From CAKSQF01 sp051868045 (GTDB lineage Bacteria > Bacillota > Clostridia > Oscillospirales > CAG-272), in contig JBJDZN010000076.1 of NCBI GenBank assembly GCA_051868045.1, forward strand, positions 62,001 to 126,000: a DNA stretch of 64,000 bases, written 5' to 3'. Each line of letters opens with the position of its first letter. Within the stretch, counting starts at the first letter, position 1. The position numbers were made by a program, and so were the translations under genes. This document shows positions 42,543 to 51,592 of this stretch, piece after piece. A model generated the notes under the pieces. That model worked only from the letters and a program-made list of their open reading frames with translations. It had not been told where the DNA came from and ran no database searches.

Positions 42543-44144
42543 ATGAGCAAAATTCTCCTTCATAATATCAAGGTTAGAGTCACCGATCCGGACCCCGATG
42601 AAAAAGCACTATCTTTTGCATCCTCCCGCCTTCGGCGGGAGGGTATTTTCCCCAAGGGTGTGTCTGTGGCGAAGAAATCCATAGATGCCAGAAAAAAAGG
42701 GGACATTTTCTTCCTTTATTCGGTGGCAGTGGAGACAGAAAAGTCTGTCGGGATGAAAAAAATGACCGCTCTGGATGCCGTGGAGCTGAAAGAGAGCAAG
42801 CTTGACATCACTTTTGGAGAGCAGATACTGGATGCGCCTCCCGTTGTGGTGGGATTCGGTCCCTGCGGTATGTTCCACGCTCTGCTTCTTGCCGAAAACG
42901 GCTATCGTCCCATCGTGCTGGAGCGGGGCGGCAATGTCCGGGAGCGTCAATCGGCGGTGAATGCCTTTTATCGGACGGGGATCCTGGACCCTGAGCAGAA
43001 TATTCAGTTCGGCGCAGGCGGGGCAGGAACCTTCTCGGACGGCAAACTGATCACCCGTATCAATGATCCCAAGTGCAGTTACGTTCTGGAGCGGCTTTGC
43101 GAATTCGGCGCACCCGGAGAAATTCTGACCTGCGCAAAACCCCATATCGGAACCGACCTTCTGATGGGCATCGTGGACCGCATTGCTCATCGGATCACCG
43201 ACCTTGGCGGTCGGATTGAATATCATACCAAACTCATCGGAATGCGCACCGATGGCTTAGGCAAAGTGATTGCCGCCGTCACCGACTGCGGGGAAATCCC
43301 CTGCGGAACCCTGACGCTGGCACCCGGACACAGCAGCAGAGACACCTACCTCTGGCTGATGGATCGGGGGATTGCTGTGGAACCCAAAGCCTTTTCGGTG
43401 GGCGTTCGGATTGAGCATCTGCAGCAGCGAATCAGCGAGGCGTTGTACGGCGATTTTGCCCCTTTACTGCCTCCCGGAGAGTACGGACTTTCCAAAAGAA
43501 TCGGGGATCGGGGCGTTTACTCCTTCTGTATGTGTCCCGGCGGCGTTGTGGTCGCCGCAACCTCCGAGGAGGGAGCCGTGGTCACCAACGGCATGAGTTA
43601 TCATGCCCGTGACGGCAAGAATGCCAACTCGGCACTGGCAGTGTCGGTGTTCCCGTCGGATGTGGGCGGAACGCCTGCAAGTGCGATCGCTTTCCAGCGA
43701 TCACTTGAACAGGCGGCATATCGGGCAGGCGGCGCAAACTATAATGCCCCTTTGCAAACGGTGGGCGATTTTCTGTCCGGGAAATCGGGCTCTGAGCCCA
43801 CCGACGTGCAGTCCACCTATATGGGCGGCGGTCACTTTGCCCTTTGCGACCTTCATCAGGTTCTGCCTCCCTTTGTGACTGCCATGCTGGAGACGGGCAT
43901 ACAGGATTTCGGAAGGAAAATCCCCGGTTTTGACTGCCCCTCCGCTCTGCTGACGGGAGTGGAAAGCCGGACCTCCGCCCCTCTGCGGATTTTGCGGGGA
44001 CCGGACGGAGCGGCATTGGAACACGGCAATTTCTATCCTGCCGGAGAGGGTGCCGGATATGCGGGGGGAATCACCTCCGCCGCCGTAGACGGAATCCATT
44101 CTGCTCTTGCGATTATGCGAAAATATAAGCCCGTCTGCGGCTGA
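42543..44144 (+). CDS. FAD-dependent oxidoreductase (COG2509 type)
   Basis: A 533-residue flavoprotein. A ~90-residue N-terminal domain precedes the FAD site, VVVGFGPCGMFHALLLAENG (about 101-120), with LERGGNVRERQ next. FGAGGAGTFSDGKL and the C-terminal GAGYAGGITSAAVDG are characteristic of this dehydrogenase-like family, whose substrate is unknown. Bases 42622-42642 form a 9-bp perfect hairpin within codons ~27-34. The ATG starts 3 bp after cdaR, and the 3' end meets recJ after ~43 bp. Confidence 0.9.
   Translation: MSKILLHNIKVRVTDPDPDEKALSFASSRLRREGIFPKGVSVAKKSIDARKKGDIFFLYSVAVETEKSVGMKKMTALDAVELKESKLDITFGEQILDAPPVVVGFGPCGMFHALLLAENGYRPIVLERGGNVRERQSAVNAFYRTGILDPEQNIQFGAGGAGTFSDGKLITRINDPKCSYVLERLCEFGAPGEILTCAKPHIGTDLLMGIVDRIAHRITDLGGRIEYHTKLIGMRTDGLGKVIAAVTDCGEIPCGTLTLAPGHSSRDTYLWLMDRGIAVEPKAFSVGVRIEHLQQRISEALYGDFAPLLPPGEYGLSKRIGDRGVYSFCMCPGGVVVAATSEEGAVVTNGMSYHARDGKNANSALAVSVFPSDVGGTPASAIAFQRSLEQAAYRAGGANYNAPLQTVGDFLSGKSGSEPTDVQSTYMGGGHFALCDLHQVLPPFVTAMLETGIQDFGRKIPGFDCPSALLTGVESRTSAPLRILRGPDGAALEHGNFYPAGEGAGYAGGITSAAVDGIHSALAIMRKYKPVCG
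42622..42642. repeat. Strong G+C-rich palindrome inside the FAD gene
   Basis: CCTCCCGCC-TTC-GGCGGGAGG, 9 bp perfect, within the coding frame (SRLRREG), about 80 nt after the start codon. Confidence 0.75.
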
Positions 44145-44186
44145 TCCATAAAAATGATTGAAACTGACGGAAAGGAAGAAATTTGT

Positions 44187-46307
44187 ATGAAGAAGAGGTG
44201 GACGATACGGTCCGACTACCCCGGGGAGAGTCCCGAGATTTGTCGGTTGGGGAGCCGTCTGAATGTGACTCCCCTGACGGCGGGATTGCTTTGGAATCGA
44301 GGAATTCGGGACTATGAGTCTGCCTATCACTTCCTTTCCCATGCGGACAGCACCTTTCACGATCCCTATCTGCTGGCGGATATGGATAAGGCAGTGGAAC
44401 GGGTCGAGCGGGCATTGGAGGTCGGCGAGAGGATTGCCATCTATGGCGACTATGATGTGGACGGCGTGACCTCTACCTCACTGCTCTATCTTTATCTGAC
44501 CTCCAGAGGGGCAAAAAACCTGTCCTATTACATTCCCGCCCGTGTGGATGAGGGGTATGGCGTCAATCGGAATGCCATCGAGCGGCTTTCGGCAGAGGGG
44601 GTTACCCTGCTGATTACCGTGGATACAGGCGTCACTGCCATTGAAGAAACAAAACTGGCAAGGGAATTGGGCATGGATCTGGTCATTACCGACCATCATG
44701 AGTGTCGTGAGATTCTGCCCGATGCTGTTGCAGTGGTCAATCCCATGCGAAGCGATGAGGCGAACCGCTATCCCTTTTCCCCTCTTGCCGGAGTGGGAGT
44801 AGCATTTAAACTGGTCACTGCCATGGAAATCCGAAGATTGGGCAGGGACGCCGATTATCTCAGCGAAATTTGTGCAAAATATGTCGATCTGGTCGCCATC
44901 GGAACCATTTCCGATGTGATGCCCCTGTTGGATGAAAACCGACTGTTCGTCAGCATGGGACTTCATCAGCTTTCGAAGAATCCCAGACCTGCTGTCAGCC
45001 TTCTGCTGGAAGAGGCAAACCGCAGAAGCGGTCGGAGCGATGCTCCCAAAAGCGTCATTACCTCGTCGGTGATCAGCTATACCGTGGCACCCAGAATCAA
45101 CGCCGCAGGTCGGATGGATCGGGCGGATAAGGCGGTCACACTGTTTCTTTCCGACGATCCTGAGGTGATTCGTGCGGCGGCATCGGAGCTGTGTGACATC
45201 AATAAAATGCGTCAGGATGAGGAGAATCACATTGTCGATGAGGCGGTTGCCATGATCGAAGCCCTTCCTGCCGATCCCAACCGTCGGGTGCTGGTGCTGG
45301 CAAGCGATCATTGGAATTCGGGAGTCATCGGAATTGTCGCCTCCCGCATTACCGAGCGGTACGGAATGCCCTCCATTCTCATCACTTTCGACGGAGAGGA
45401 TGGAAAAGGCTCAGGACGTTCGGTCAAGGGGCTGAACCTGGTGGAGGCTCTTGCCGACAGCTCCGATCTGCTGGTCAAATTCGGCGGTCATGAGCTGGCG
45501 GCGGGGCTGTCGGTCAAACGGGATCATCTGGATGCCTTCATTGCCCGAATCAATCGGTTTGCCTTGAATAAGATCAACGACCAGACCGATCTGACACCGG
45601 TGCTGTCGGTGGATTTCCCGGTAAGAGCCGAGGATCTGACCCTGGTACAGGCAGATCAGCTTCGGATTCTGGAACCATACGGAGCGGGAAATCCGACGCC
45701 GCTCTTCCTTTTGCAGAATGTCAAAGTGTCGGACATCACCGAGCTGGCGGGGAAACACACCAAACTCAGTGTCCGGGCGAATGGACTGACCTTCGTCGCC
45801 CTCTGCTTCGGCTCACCCAGAGCGACGCTTGACCTTGTCTGTGGGGACAGCGTGGATCTGGTTTTCCAACTGAATGTGAACGAATTCAGAGGGAACCATA
45901 GCGTTCAGTTGATTGTCAAGGATTTCCGTACCACAGGGGTTCAGATCAACCCCTCGGATGTGGGACTTGCGGCTGAAATTCTGGCAGGCGGCAGTTTTTG
46001 CGAGTCCGACGGATTTCTCCCTTGCCGGGATGATTTTGCCAGAATCTATCTCTATCTGAAGCATCGAAGCGGGCAGGGCAGGGACAAATATATCAGCAGT
46101 CGGGAGTTTTTGACGGCTTATCCTGACATCGGCTATGTGAAACTGCACCTGATTCTTGAAGTTCTGGCGGAAACGGGACTTTTAAGTCTTGACGGCGGCA
46201 GCATTGCCTCCGATCTTGCCATTTACACCCTGAGCCCCGTGCGGCAGAAAATTGATCTGGAAAGATCGGCACTTTATCTGAAAATCAAGTCGGCGATGAA
46301 AAGCTGA
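44187..46307 (+). CDS. recJ: Single-stranded-DNA-specific exonuclease RecJ
   Basis: RecJ degrades single-stranded DNA 5' to 3' in recombination and mismatch repair. The 706-residue protein carries the DHH-family motifs: IAIYGDYDVDGVTST, LLITVDTGV, VITDHHE and VDLVAIGTISDVMPL. The DHHA1 part has VLVLASDHWNSGVIGIVASRI, SGRSVKG and KFGGHELAAGLSV. The OB fold and a C-terminal extension of ~150 residues follow. ATG at 44187 with GGAAAGGAAG upstream; the frame is open further to 44154. Confidence 0.97.
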   Translation: MKKRWTIRSDYPGESPEICRLGSRLNVTPLTAGLLWNRGIRDYESAYHFLSHADSTFHDPYLLADMDKAVERVERALEVGERIAIYGDYDVDGVTSTSLLYLYLTSRGAKNLSYYIPARVDEGYGVNRNAIERLSAEGVTLLITVDTGVTAIEETKLARELGMDLVITDHHECREILPDAVAVVNPMRSDEANRYPFSPLAGVGVAFKLVTAMEIRRLGRDADYLSEICAKYVDLVAIGTISDVMPLLDENRLFVSMGLHQLSKNPRPAVSLLLEEANRRSGRSDAPKSVITSSVISYTVAPRINAAGRMDRADKAVTLFLSDDPEVIRAAASELCDINKMRQDEENHIVDEAVAMIEALPADPNRRVLVLASDHWNSGVIGIVASRITERYGMPSILITFDGEDGKGSGRSVKGLNLVEALADSSDLLVKFGGHELAAGLSVKRDHLDAFIARINRFALNKINDQTDLTPVLSVDFPVRAEDLTLVQADQLRILEPYGAGNPTPLFLLQNVKVSDITELAGKHTKLSVRANGLTFVALCFGSPRATLDLVCGDSVDLVFQLNVNEFRGNHSVQLIVKDFRTTGVQINPSDVGLAAEILAGGSFCESDGFLPCRDDFARIYLYLKHRSGQGRDKYISSREFLTAYPDIGYVKLHLILEVLAETGLLSLDGGSIASDLAIYTLSPVRQKIDLERSALYLKIKSAMKS

Positions 46308-46389
46308 CGACCCGTGACATTGAAGTTATGCAGGTTCAGTCCAATGAGCTGATTTATTGTATTGAACCGACGTTTGGGGGGAAGATCCA

Positions 46390-48606
46390 TTGAATTCGAA
46401 TATTGATAAGCTGCTCAAGATTCTTGAGGAAACGCCCGGAATGACCTATGATTATGACAAAATCAAGGATGCGTACGCTTTTTCGGCGGCATTGCATGAG
46501 GGACAGTTCAGGGCAAGCGGGGAGCCGTACATTACCCATCCCGTGGCAGTTGCCGAGATCGTGGCATCGCTGGAGCTGGACACCGATTCGATCTGCGCCG
46601 CCCTGCTTCACGATACCGTGGAGGACTGCGGCGGAAAGGTCAGTCTGGATATTATCCGCAAGCGATTCGGACCCGATGTGGCGATTTTGGTGGACGGTCT
46701 GACCAAGCTGGTGCAGATTCCCTTCGAGGATAAGGAAGAGGAGCAGATGGAGAATCTGCGGAAGATGTTCCTGGCTATGTCCAAGGATGTCCGTGTGATC
46801 CTGATCAAACTCTGCGACCGACTGCATAATATGCGGACCCTGTCGGCAAAGCAGGATGAAAAGCGTCGCCTGACTGCCCTTGAGACCATGCACGTTTACG
46901 CCCCGCTTGCCCATCGACTGGGTATCCAGCGTATTAAAGCGGAACTGGAGAATCTATCCCTGTCCTATCTGGACCCCATCGGTTATGCCGAGGTCAAGGG
47001 TCAGGTGGAGGAGCGGTACGGGCAGAATCGCGACTTTATCAGCCGGATCAAGCAGGAAATCAACGAAAAACTCGCCGAAAACGGTTTCCACTTCAAGGTG
47101 GACGGCAGAGTCAAGAGCGTTTACTCCATCTATTTCAAGATGTACAATCAGCATAAGACCCTGGACGAAATATACGATCTGTATGCTGTCCGTGTCATTA
47201 CCAAGACCGAACTGGAGTGCTATACGGTACTGGGTATCATCCACGACACCTTCAAATCCCTTCCGGGACGGTTCAAGGACTATATTTCCACGCCAAAGCC
47301 CAATATGTATCAGTCCCTTCATACCACCGTCATCGGCAAGGAGGGCATCCCCTTTGAGGTGCAGATACGGACCGAAAAAATGCACCAGATTGCCGAATAC
47401 GGTGTTGCCGCTCACTGGAAGTATAAGTCCGGTGATCGTGGGGATGATGGTATCGACAGCCGTCTTTCCTGGATTGCAAAGCTGATCGAATCGGAGGACA
47501 GCACAAGAGATCACGACGAATTCATGCGTGCCCTGAAGGTGGACATTTCTCACGACGAAATCTTCGTCTTTACCCCCAAAGGAGACGTGATCAGTCTGCC
47601 CAGCGGTTCCACTATGATCGACTTTGCCTATGCCATCCATTCCCAGGTGGGCAATCACATGGTAGGCGCAAAGGTAGACGGCAAGATCGCTCCCATCGAC
47701 AGTTGCCCCCAGAACGGGCAGATCGTGGAGATTTTGACCTCTCCAACTTCCAAGGGACCTTCCCGTGACTGGTTGAACGTGGTCAAGACGGGTGAGGCGA
47801 GAAATAAGATCCGCCAGTGGTTCAAGAAAGAGAAGCGGGCAGAGAACCTGCTTGTGGGCAGAGCCGAGATTGAAAAGGAGTTTTCCAAATACGGCAGACC
47901 CTTCACCACTGCCCAGATGGACGAGATTGTTGCCAATGTGGCGGGACGTATGGGCTTTCACGAGTCGGAGGATCTGTACAGTACCATTGGCTATGGCGGT
48001 CTGACCGTCAGCAAGATCGGTGCCAGACTCAAGGATGAGTTCGAACGGGTCGTAAAACCCGTGGAGCCGCCTGCTCCCCTGACGGCGGAAAAGGTCGTCA
48101 CCACCAGCCGTCCCCATAAGAAGAACAACGGCGGAGTCATCGTAGACGGCGTGGACGGATGCGAGGTCAAATTTGCCAGATGCTGTAATCCCCTGCCCGG
48201 AGACGAAATCGTGGGCTTTATCACCAAGGGCTTCGGAATTTCCATTCATAAAAAGGATTGCCCCAACGTGCTTCAGATTAAGGATCGGGAGGATGCCAAG
48301 GGTCGGTTCGTGTCTGCCTATTGGGGCGAGACTCAGATGAAATCGGTCGGAACCGGCGGCACACCTGCCAATTTCGAGGCATATGTTCAGATTTTTGCCG
48401 AGAACGATCTCATGCTCCTTGCCAATATCACCTCTACCCTTGCCGATATGAAGGTCGCTCTGCATCAGATCAATACCCGTACCAAGGATGGAATGCTGGT
48501 GGTCAATCTGTCCATCGGCTGTCGGGACACCTCCCATTTCAAGTCGATTATGGCGAAGCTGGCAACCATACCGAAGGTCAATGAAGTCAAGAGGGGGTAC
48601 ACATGA
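46390..48606 (+). CDS. relA: Bifunctional (p)ppGpp synthetase/hydrolase RelA/SpoT
   Basis: A 738-residue long RSH protein that makes and removes the alarmone (p)ppGpp. The HD hydrolase motif is intact (LLHDTVEDCGG, LIKLCDRLHNMRTL). The synthetase has GRVKSVYSIYFKM, IYDLYAVRVI, RFKDYISTPKPNMYQSLHTTV and EVQIRTEKMHQIAEYGVAAHW. TGS (about 390-450), helical/zinc-finger (CEVKFARCCNPLPGDEI) and ACT domains follow. TTG start with GGGGGGAAG upstream. It overlaps dtd by 4 bp, a common Firmicute pairing. Confidence 0.97.
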   Translation: MNSNIDKLLKILEETPGMTYDYDKIKDAYAFSAALHEGQFRASGEPYITHPVAVAEIVASLELDTDSICAALLHDTVEDCGGKVSLDIIRKRFGPDVAILVDGLTKLVQIPFEDKEEEQMENLRKMFLAMSKDVRVILIKLCDRLHNMRTLSAKQDEKRRLTALETMHVYAPLAHRLGIQRIKAELENLSLSYLDPIGYAEVKGQVEERYGQNRDFISRIKQEINEKLAENGFHFKVDGRVKSVYSIYFKMYNQHKTLDEIYDLYAVRVITKTELECYTVLGIIHDTFKSLPGRFKDYISTPKPNMYQSLHTTVIGKEGIPFEVQIRTEKMHQIAEYGVAAHWKYKSGDRGDDGIDSRLSWIAKLIESEDSTRDHDEFMRALKVDISHDEIFVFTPKGDVISLPSGSTMIDFAYAIHSQVGNHMVGAKVDGKIAPIDSCPQNGQIVEILTSPTSKGPSRDWLNVVKTGEARNKIRQWFKKEKRAENLLVGRAEIEKEFSKYGRPFTTAQMDEIVANVAGRMGFHESEDLYSTIGYGGLTVSKIGARLKDEFERVVKPVEPPAPLTAEKVVTTSRPHKKNNGGVIVDGVDGCEVKFARCCNPLPGDEIVGFITKGFGISIHKKDCPNVLQIKDREDAKGRFVSAYWGETQMKSVGTGGTPANFEAYVQIFAENDLMLLANITSTLADMKVALHQINTRTKDGMLVVNLSIGCRDTSHFKSIMAKLATIPKVNEVKRGYT

Positions 48607-49067
48607 TCGCCGTATTGCAGCGTGTTCTGAAGGCATCCGTGTCGGTTGAGGGTGAAGTCACCGGTTCCTGCGGGCAGGGCTATGCTATTCTGCTGGGAGT
48701 CCGGGTGGGAGATACTCAGCGTGACGCCGAACTTCTGTGTGAAAAAATCGCAAAACTGCGGGTCTTTTCGGATGAAAACGGGAAGATGAACCGCTCCATT
48801 CTGGATGTCGGCGGCTCGGCAGTGGTGGTCTCCCAGTTTACGCTGATGGCAGACTACCATCACGGAAACCGTCCCAGCTTTCTGGATGCCGCCCCGCCGG
48901 CAGTTTCGAAACCCTTGTATGAATTCTTCGTGCAGTGCCTGTCTCAAAAGCTCGGCAAACCGGTGGGATGTGGGGTTTTCGGCGCCGATATGCTCTATGA
49001 AATATCAAATGACGGTCCTGTCACCATTATCATGGACAGTGCCGTCCTTCAAAAAAAGGAAAACTGA
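48603..49067 (+). CDS. dtd: D-aminoacyl-tRNA deacylase
   Basis: Dtd hydrolyses D-amino acids mischarged onto tRNA. The 154-residue protein has the two active-site signatures: VVVSQFTLMADYHHGNRPSF and the cross-subunit NDGPVTII, where the family usually has NxGPVT. MIAVLQRVLKASVSVEGEV is the typical start. The ATG overlaps the relA stop by 4 bp (ATGA). Confidence 0.96.
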   Translation: MIAVLQRVLKASVSVEGEVTGSCGQGYAILLGVRVGDTQRDAELLCEKIAKLRVFSDENGKMNRSILDVGGSAVVVSQFTLMADYHHGNRPSFLDAAPPAVSKPLYEFFVQCLSQKLGKPVGCGVFGADMLYEISNDGPVTIIMDSAVLQKKEN

Positions 49068-49070
49068 GCA

Positions 49071-50579
49071 ATGAAACTGATTTGCAGTGAAAATATCAGT
49101 AAATATTATTTGCAGACTCTGTGTCTGCTCTACTTTCCGGGAGCCAAATTCTCGGAGACCGAGGAAGTCACCGACGAGACTCCTGTGGTCAGCGTATTTC
49201 TGACCGAGTCAGAGGGAAGTGCCACTGCCAAAGCGACCATCAAGGTCGGAGAACAGAAGGCGGAGGCAGAGGTTACGGAGAAGTATAAATCCTCCATGAC
49301 GGCAATCCGGATTCAGAAGATCGTGGTGGGAAAGGCGGTCTTTGCGGCAGGTGAGGAGTTTTTCGGATATACCCCCTCTTGGGGCATCCTGACCGGCATC
49401 CGTCCTTCCAAAATTTCAAGACAAATCTATGCCCAGACGGGGGATGCCGCCAAAACCCGAAAGGTTCTGCGGGACGAATACTTCCTCTATCCCAAAAAGG
49501 CGGCTCTGCTGACCAATATTACCATCAATCAAGCACGGATTATCGACAGACTGGACAAAAATTCCTGTTCCATCTATATTTCAATCCCCTTTTGTCCCAC
49601 CAGATGTGCCTACTGCTCCTTTGTCTCCTTTGCCACCAAACGTCTTTTGTCGCTGATCCCCGATTATGTCAGCCGACTGCTTCGGGATCTGGACTATGTT
49701 TTCGATACCATCAAGGCACACGGACTCCATGTCACCACCATTTACATAGGCGGTGGCACGCCGACTACGCTGACAGCCGATCAGCTGACCCGAATTTTTG
49801 AGAAGATCGAGGAGCATATCGACCCCTTCGAGCTTGAAGAGTTCTCGCTGGAGGCAGGCAGACCCGATACCATCACGGCAGAGAAGATGGCGGTTGCCAC
49901 GGCACACGGTGTGACCAGAATCAGTATCAATCCCCAGACCCTCAACGAGGCCGTCCTTCGGGAGATCGGAAGATGCCATAGCGTCGATGATTTTTACCGT
50001 AGCTATGAGATGGCAAGAGCCTCCGGCATTAAATTCATCAACACCGACCTGATTGTGGGACTGCCGGGGGACAGTCACCGTTCCTTTGTGCAGACCATGG
50101 ACAATATCGTAAAGCTTCACCCCGATAACATCACGGTACACACCTTCTGTGTCAAAAAAGCTGCGGATCTTGCCCACGCATCGGGAATTTTCGCCTATAC
50201 CGGCGGTGGGGATGTGCAGAAATCGGTGGATTATTCCCAACTGAGGGCAAAGTCCAACGGATATATCCCCTATTATCTTTACCGTCAGAAGAATTCGGTC
50301 AGCAATCTGGAAAATGTAGGCTTCGCCATGCCCGGCGCAGAGGGACTGTATAATATCTATATTATGGAGGAGGTCCACCATATCTTCGCCGTAGGCGCAG
50401 GAGCCGTCAGCAAGCTGGTGGATCGGGAACACGGTCATATTTCCCGCATATTTATGGATAAGTACCCCTATGAATATCTGTCTGCCGCAGGTGAGGAAAA
50501 ATTCAGACGGGAATTTTCCGGCAAGGTCGAGGAATTCTTCGACGGACAGACAAAAAAGGGTGAAGACGAACCCGAATAA
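49071..50579 (+). CDS. hemZ: Oxygen-independent coproporphyrinogen dehydrogenase-like HemZ
   Basis: A 502-residue radical SAM protein of the HemZ group. The cluster motif is Cys175, Cys179 and Cys182 (CPTRCAYCSF), placed after a ~165-residue N-terminal region found in HemZ and not in HemN. IYIGGGTPTTLTADQLTRI, FSLEAGRPDTI and RISINPQTLNEAVLREIGRCH complete the core. HemZ is linked to anaerobic haem synthesis or to HemW-like haem handling; activity on coproporphyrinogen is not established for all members. It begins 3 bp after dtd, as in many Clostridia. Confidence 0.93.
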   Translation: MKLICSENISKYYLQTLCLLYFPGAKFSETEEVTDETPVVSVFLTESEGSATAKATIKVGEQKAEAEVTEKYKSSMTAIRIQKIVVGKAVFAAGEEFFGYTPSWGILTGIRPSKISRQIYAQTGDAAKTRKVLRDEYFLYPKKAALLTNITINQARIIDRLDKNSCSIYISIPFCPTRCAYCSFVSFATKRLLSLIPDYVSRLLRDLDYVFDTIKAHGLHVTTIYIGGGTPTTLTADQLTRIFEKIEEHIDPFELEEFSLEAGRPDTITAEKMAVATAHGVTRISINPQTLNEAVLREIGRCHSVDDFYRSYEMARASGIKFINTDLIVGLPGDSHRSFVQTMDNIVKLHPDNITVHTFCVKKAADLAHASGIFAYTGGGDVQKSVDYSQLRAKSNGYIPYYLYRQKNSVSNLENVGFAMPGAEGLYNIYIMEEVHHIFAVGAGAVSKLVDREHGHISRIFMDKYPYEYLSAAGEEKFRREFSGKVEEFFDGQTKKGEDEPE

Positions 50580-50602
50580 ACCAATTGAAACGAGGTTATC
50601 AC

Positions 50603-51523
50603 TTGAAAACAAAATATCTTCCGGTGAAATATCAGTTCTCATCCGAGGACGAGAAGAAGGCAATGATCAATGCCAGCGAGCATACCTTTTCAGCCGAACT
50701 GGATCGGGTGATCCAATGGGTGCTGAACGATCCGACCCTTCCGGTAATGACCCTTTGCGGTCCCACCTGCTCCGGCAAGACGACTCTGTGTAACCGCCTG
50801 ACCAAGGCACTGTCCGCTGCCGGCAGACACGCTAAGCTGATCTCCATTGACGATTTCTTTCTGGATCGGGAGGAGCTGAACCGAACGGCTGCCAATTTCG
50901 GCGGCGAAATTGACTACGACAGTGTTGCCTCTCTGGATCTTGCAGCATTGGAAAAATGTATTTCGGAGCTGGACAAAACGGGTAAGACCGAGATTCCCCA
51001 TTACGATCTCCATACGGGCAAACGGGATTCCTACCGTTCTGTGGTGCGAAATGAGGGCGACTTGCTGATTTTTGAGGGAATTCAGACCCTTTATCCCCAG
51101 TTTACCGCCCTGATTGATTCGGTACGCCACCTTTCGGTTTATACCAGCGTGGAAAACGGGTATACGGCGGCAGGAAACCGTTTCTCGCCCCGTGAAATCC
51201 GTTTTATCCGTCGAATCGTCCGGGATTTTCACTTCCGCAATGCTCCCCCTCAGTTCACCTACTACCTTTGGAAGAGTGTTTGTGAAAACGAAGATCAAAG
51301 TATCTTCCCCCATTCCGGGAAGGCGGATCTGACGGTCAATACGGCACTTACCTACGAACTGTCTGCCGTCAGAACCGAGCTTGAGGCAGTTCTGAATCGG
51401 ATCCCGTCCGAAAGCGAGTATTATGAGGCAAGTCGGGAGCTTCTGACGAAATTCGAGAAAATCCAGCCCATCGACCCTGCCTATGTTCCTGCAGACTCCA
51501 TTTTCAGAGAGTTTATCGGCTGA
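50603..51523 (+). CDS. Uridine kinase-like P-loop NTPase
   Basis: A 306-residue P-loop kinase of the uridine/phosphoribulokinase superfamily. Walker A is GPTCSGKTT (about 57-65), the acidic motif is ISIDDFFLDREEL, and LLIFEGIQTLYPQF and the RFIRRIVRDFHFR lid segment follow. True Udk enzymes are ~210 residues; the extra N-terminal ~50 and C-terminal ~60 residues fit the clostridial nucleoside-kinase variant with fused flanks. Substrate not certain. TTG at 50603 has GAGG 7 nt upstream, better than the TTG at 50585. Confidence 0.85.
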   Translation: MKTKYLPVKYQFSSEDEKKAMINASEHTFSAELDRVIQWVLNDPTLPVMTLCGPTCSGKTTLCNRLTKALSAAGRHAKLISIDDFFLDREELNRTAANFGGEIDYDSVASLDLAALEKCISELDKTGKTEIPHYDLHTGKRDSYRSVVRNEGDLLIFEGIQTLYPQFTALIDSVRHLSVYTSVENGYTAAGNRFSPREIRFIRRIVRDFHFRNAPPQFTYYLWKSVCENEDQSIFPHSGKADLTVNTALTYELSAVRTELEAVLNRIPSESEYYEASRELLTKFEKIQPIDPAYVPADSIFREFIG

Positions 51524-51592
51524 ACCCTCCGGGGGATAAATTCGAGACCCTCTGCATAAAATGCTATCACAAATTTGAATGGAGATCTGTTT

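Noticed and set aside
42543..44144. glmM as third gene of the cdaA-cdaR operon
   Set aside because: The gene after cdaR is a FAD-dependent oxidoreductase; no phosphoglucosamine mutase motif is present.
46954..48636. 560-codon minus-strand frame opposite relA
   Set aside because: It lies entirely antisense to a well-conserved RelA/SpoT and shows no family features.
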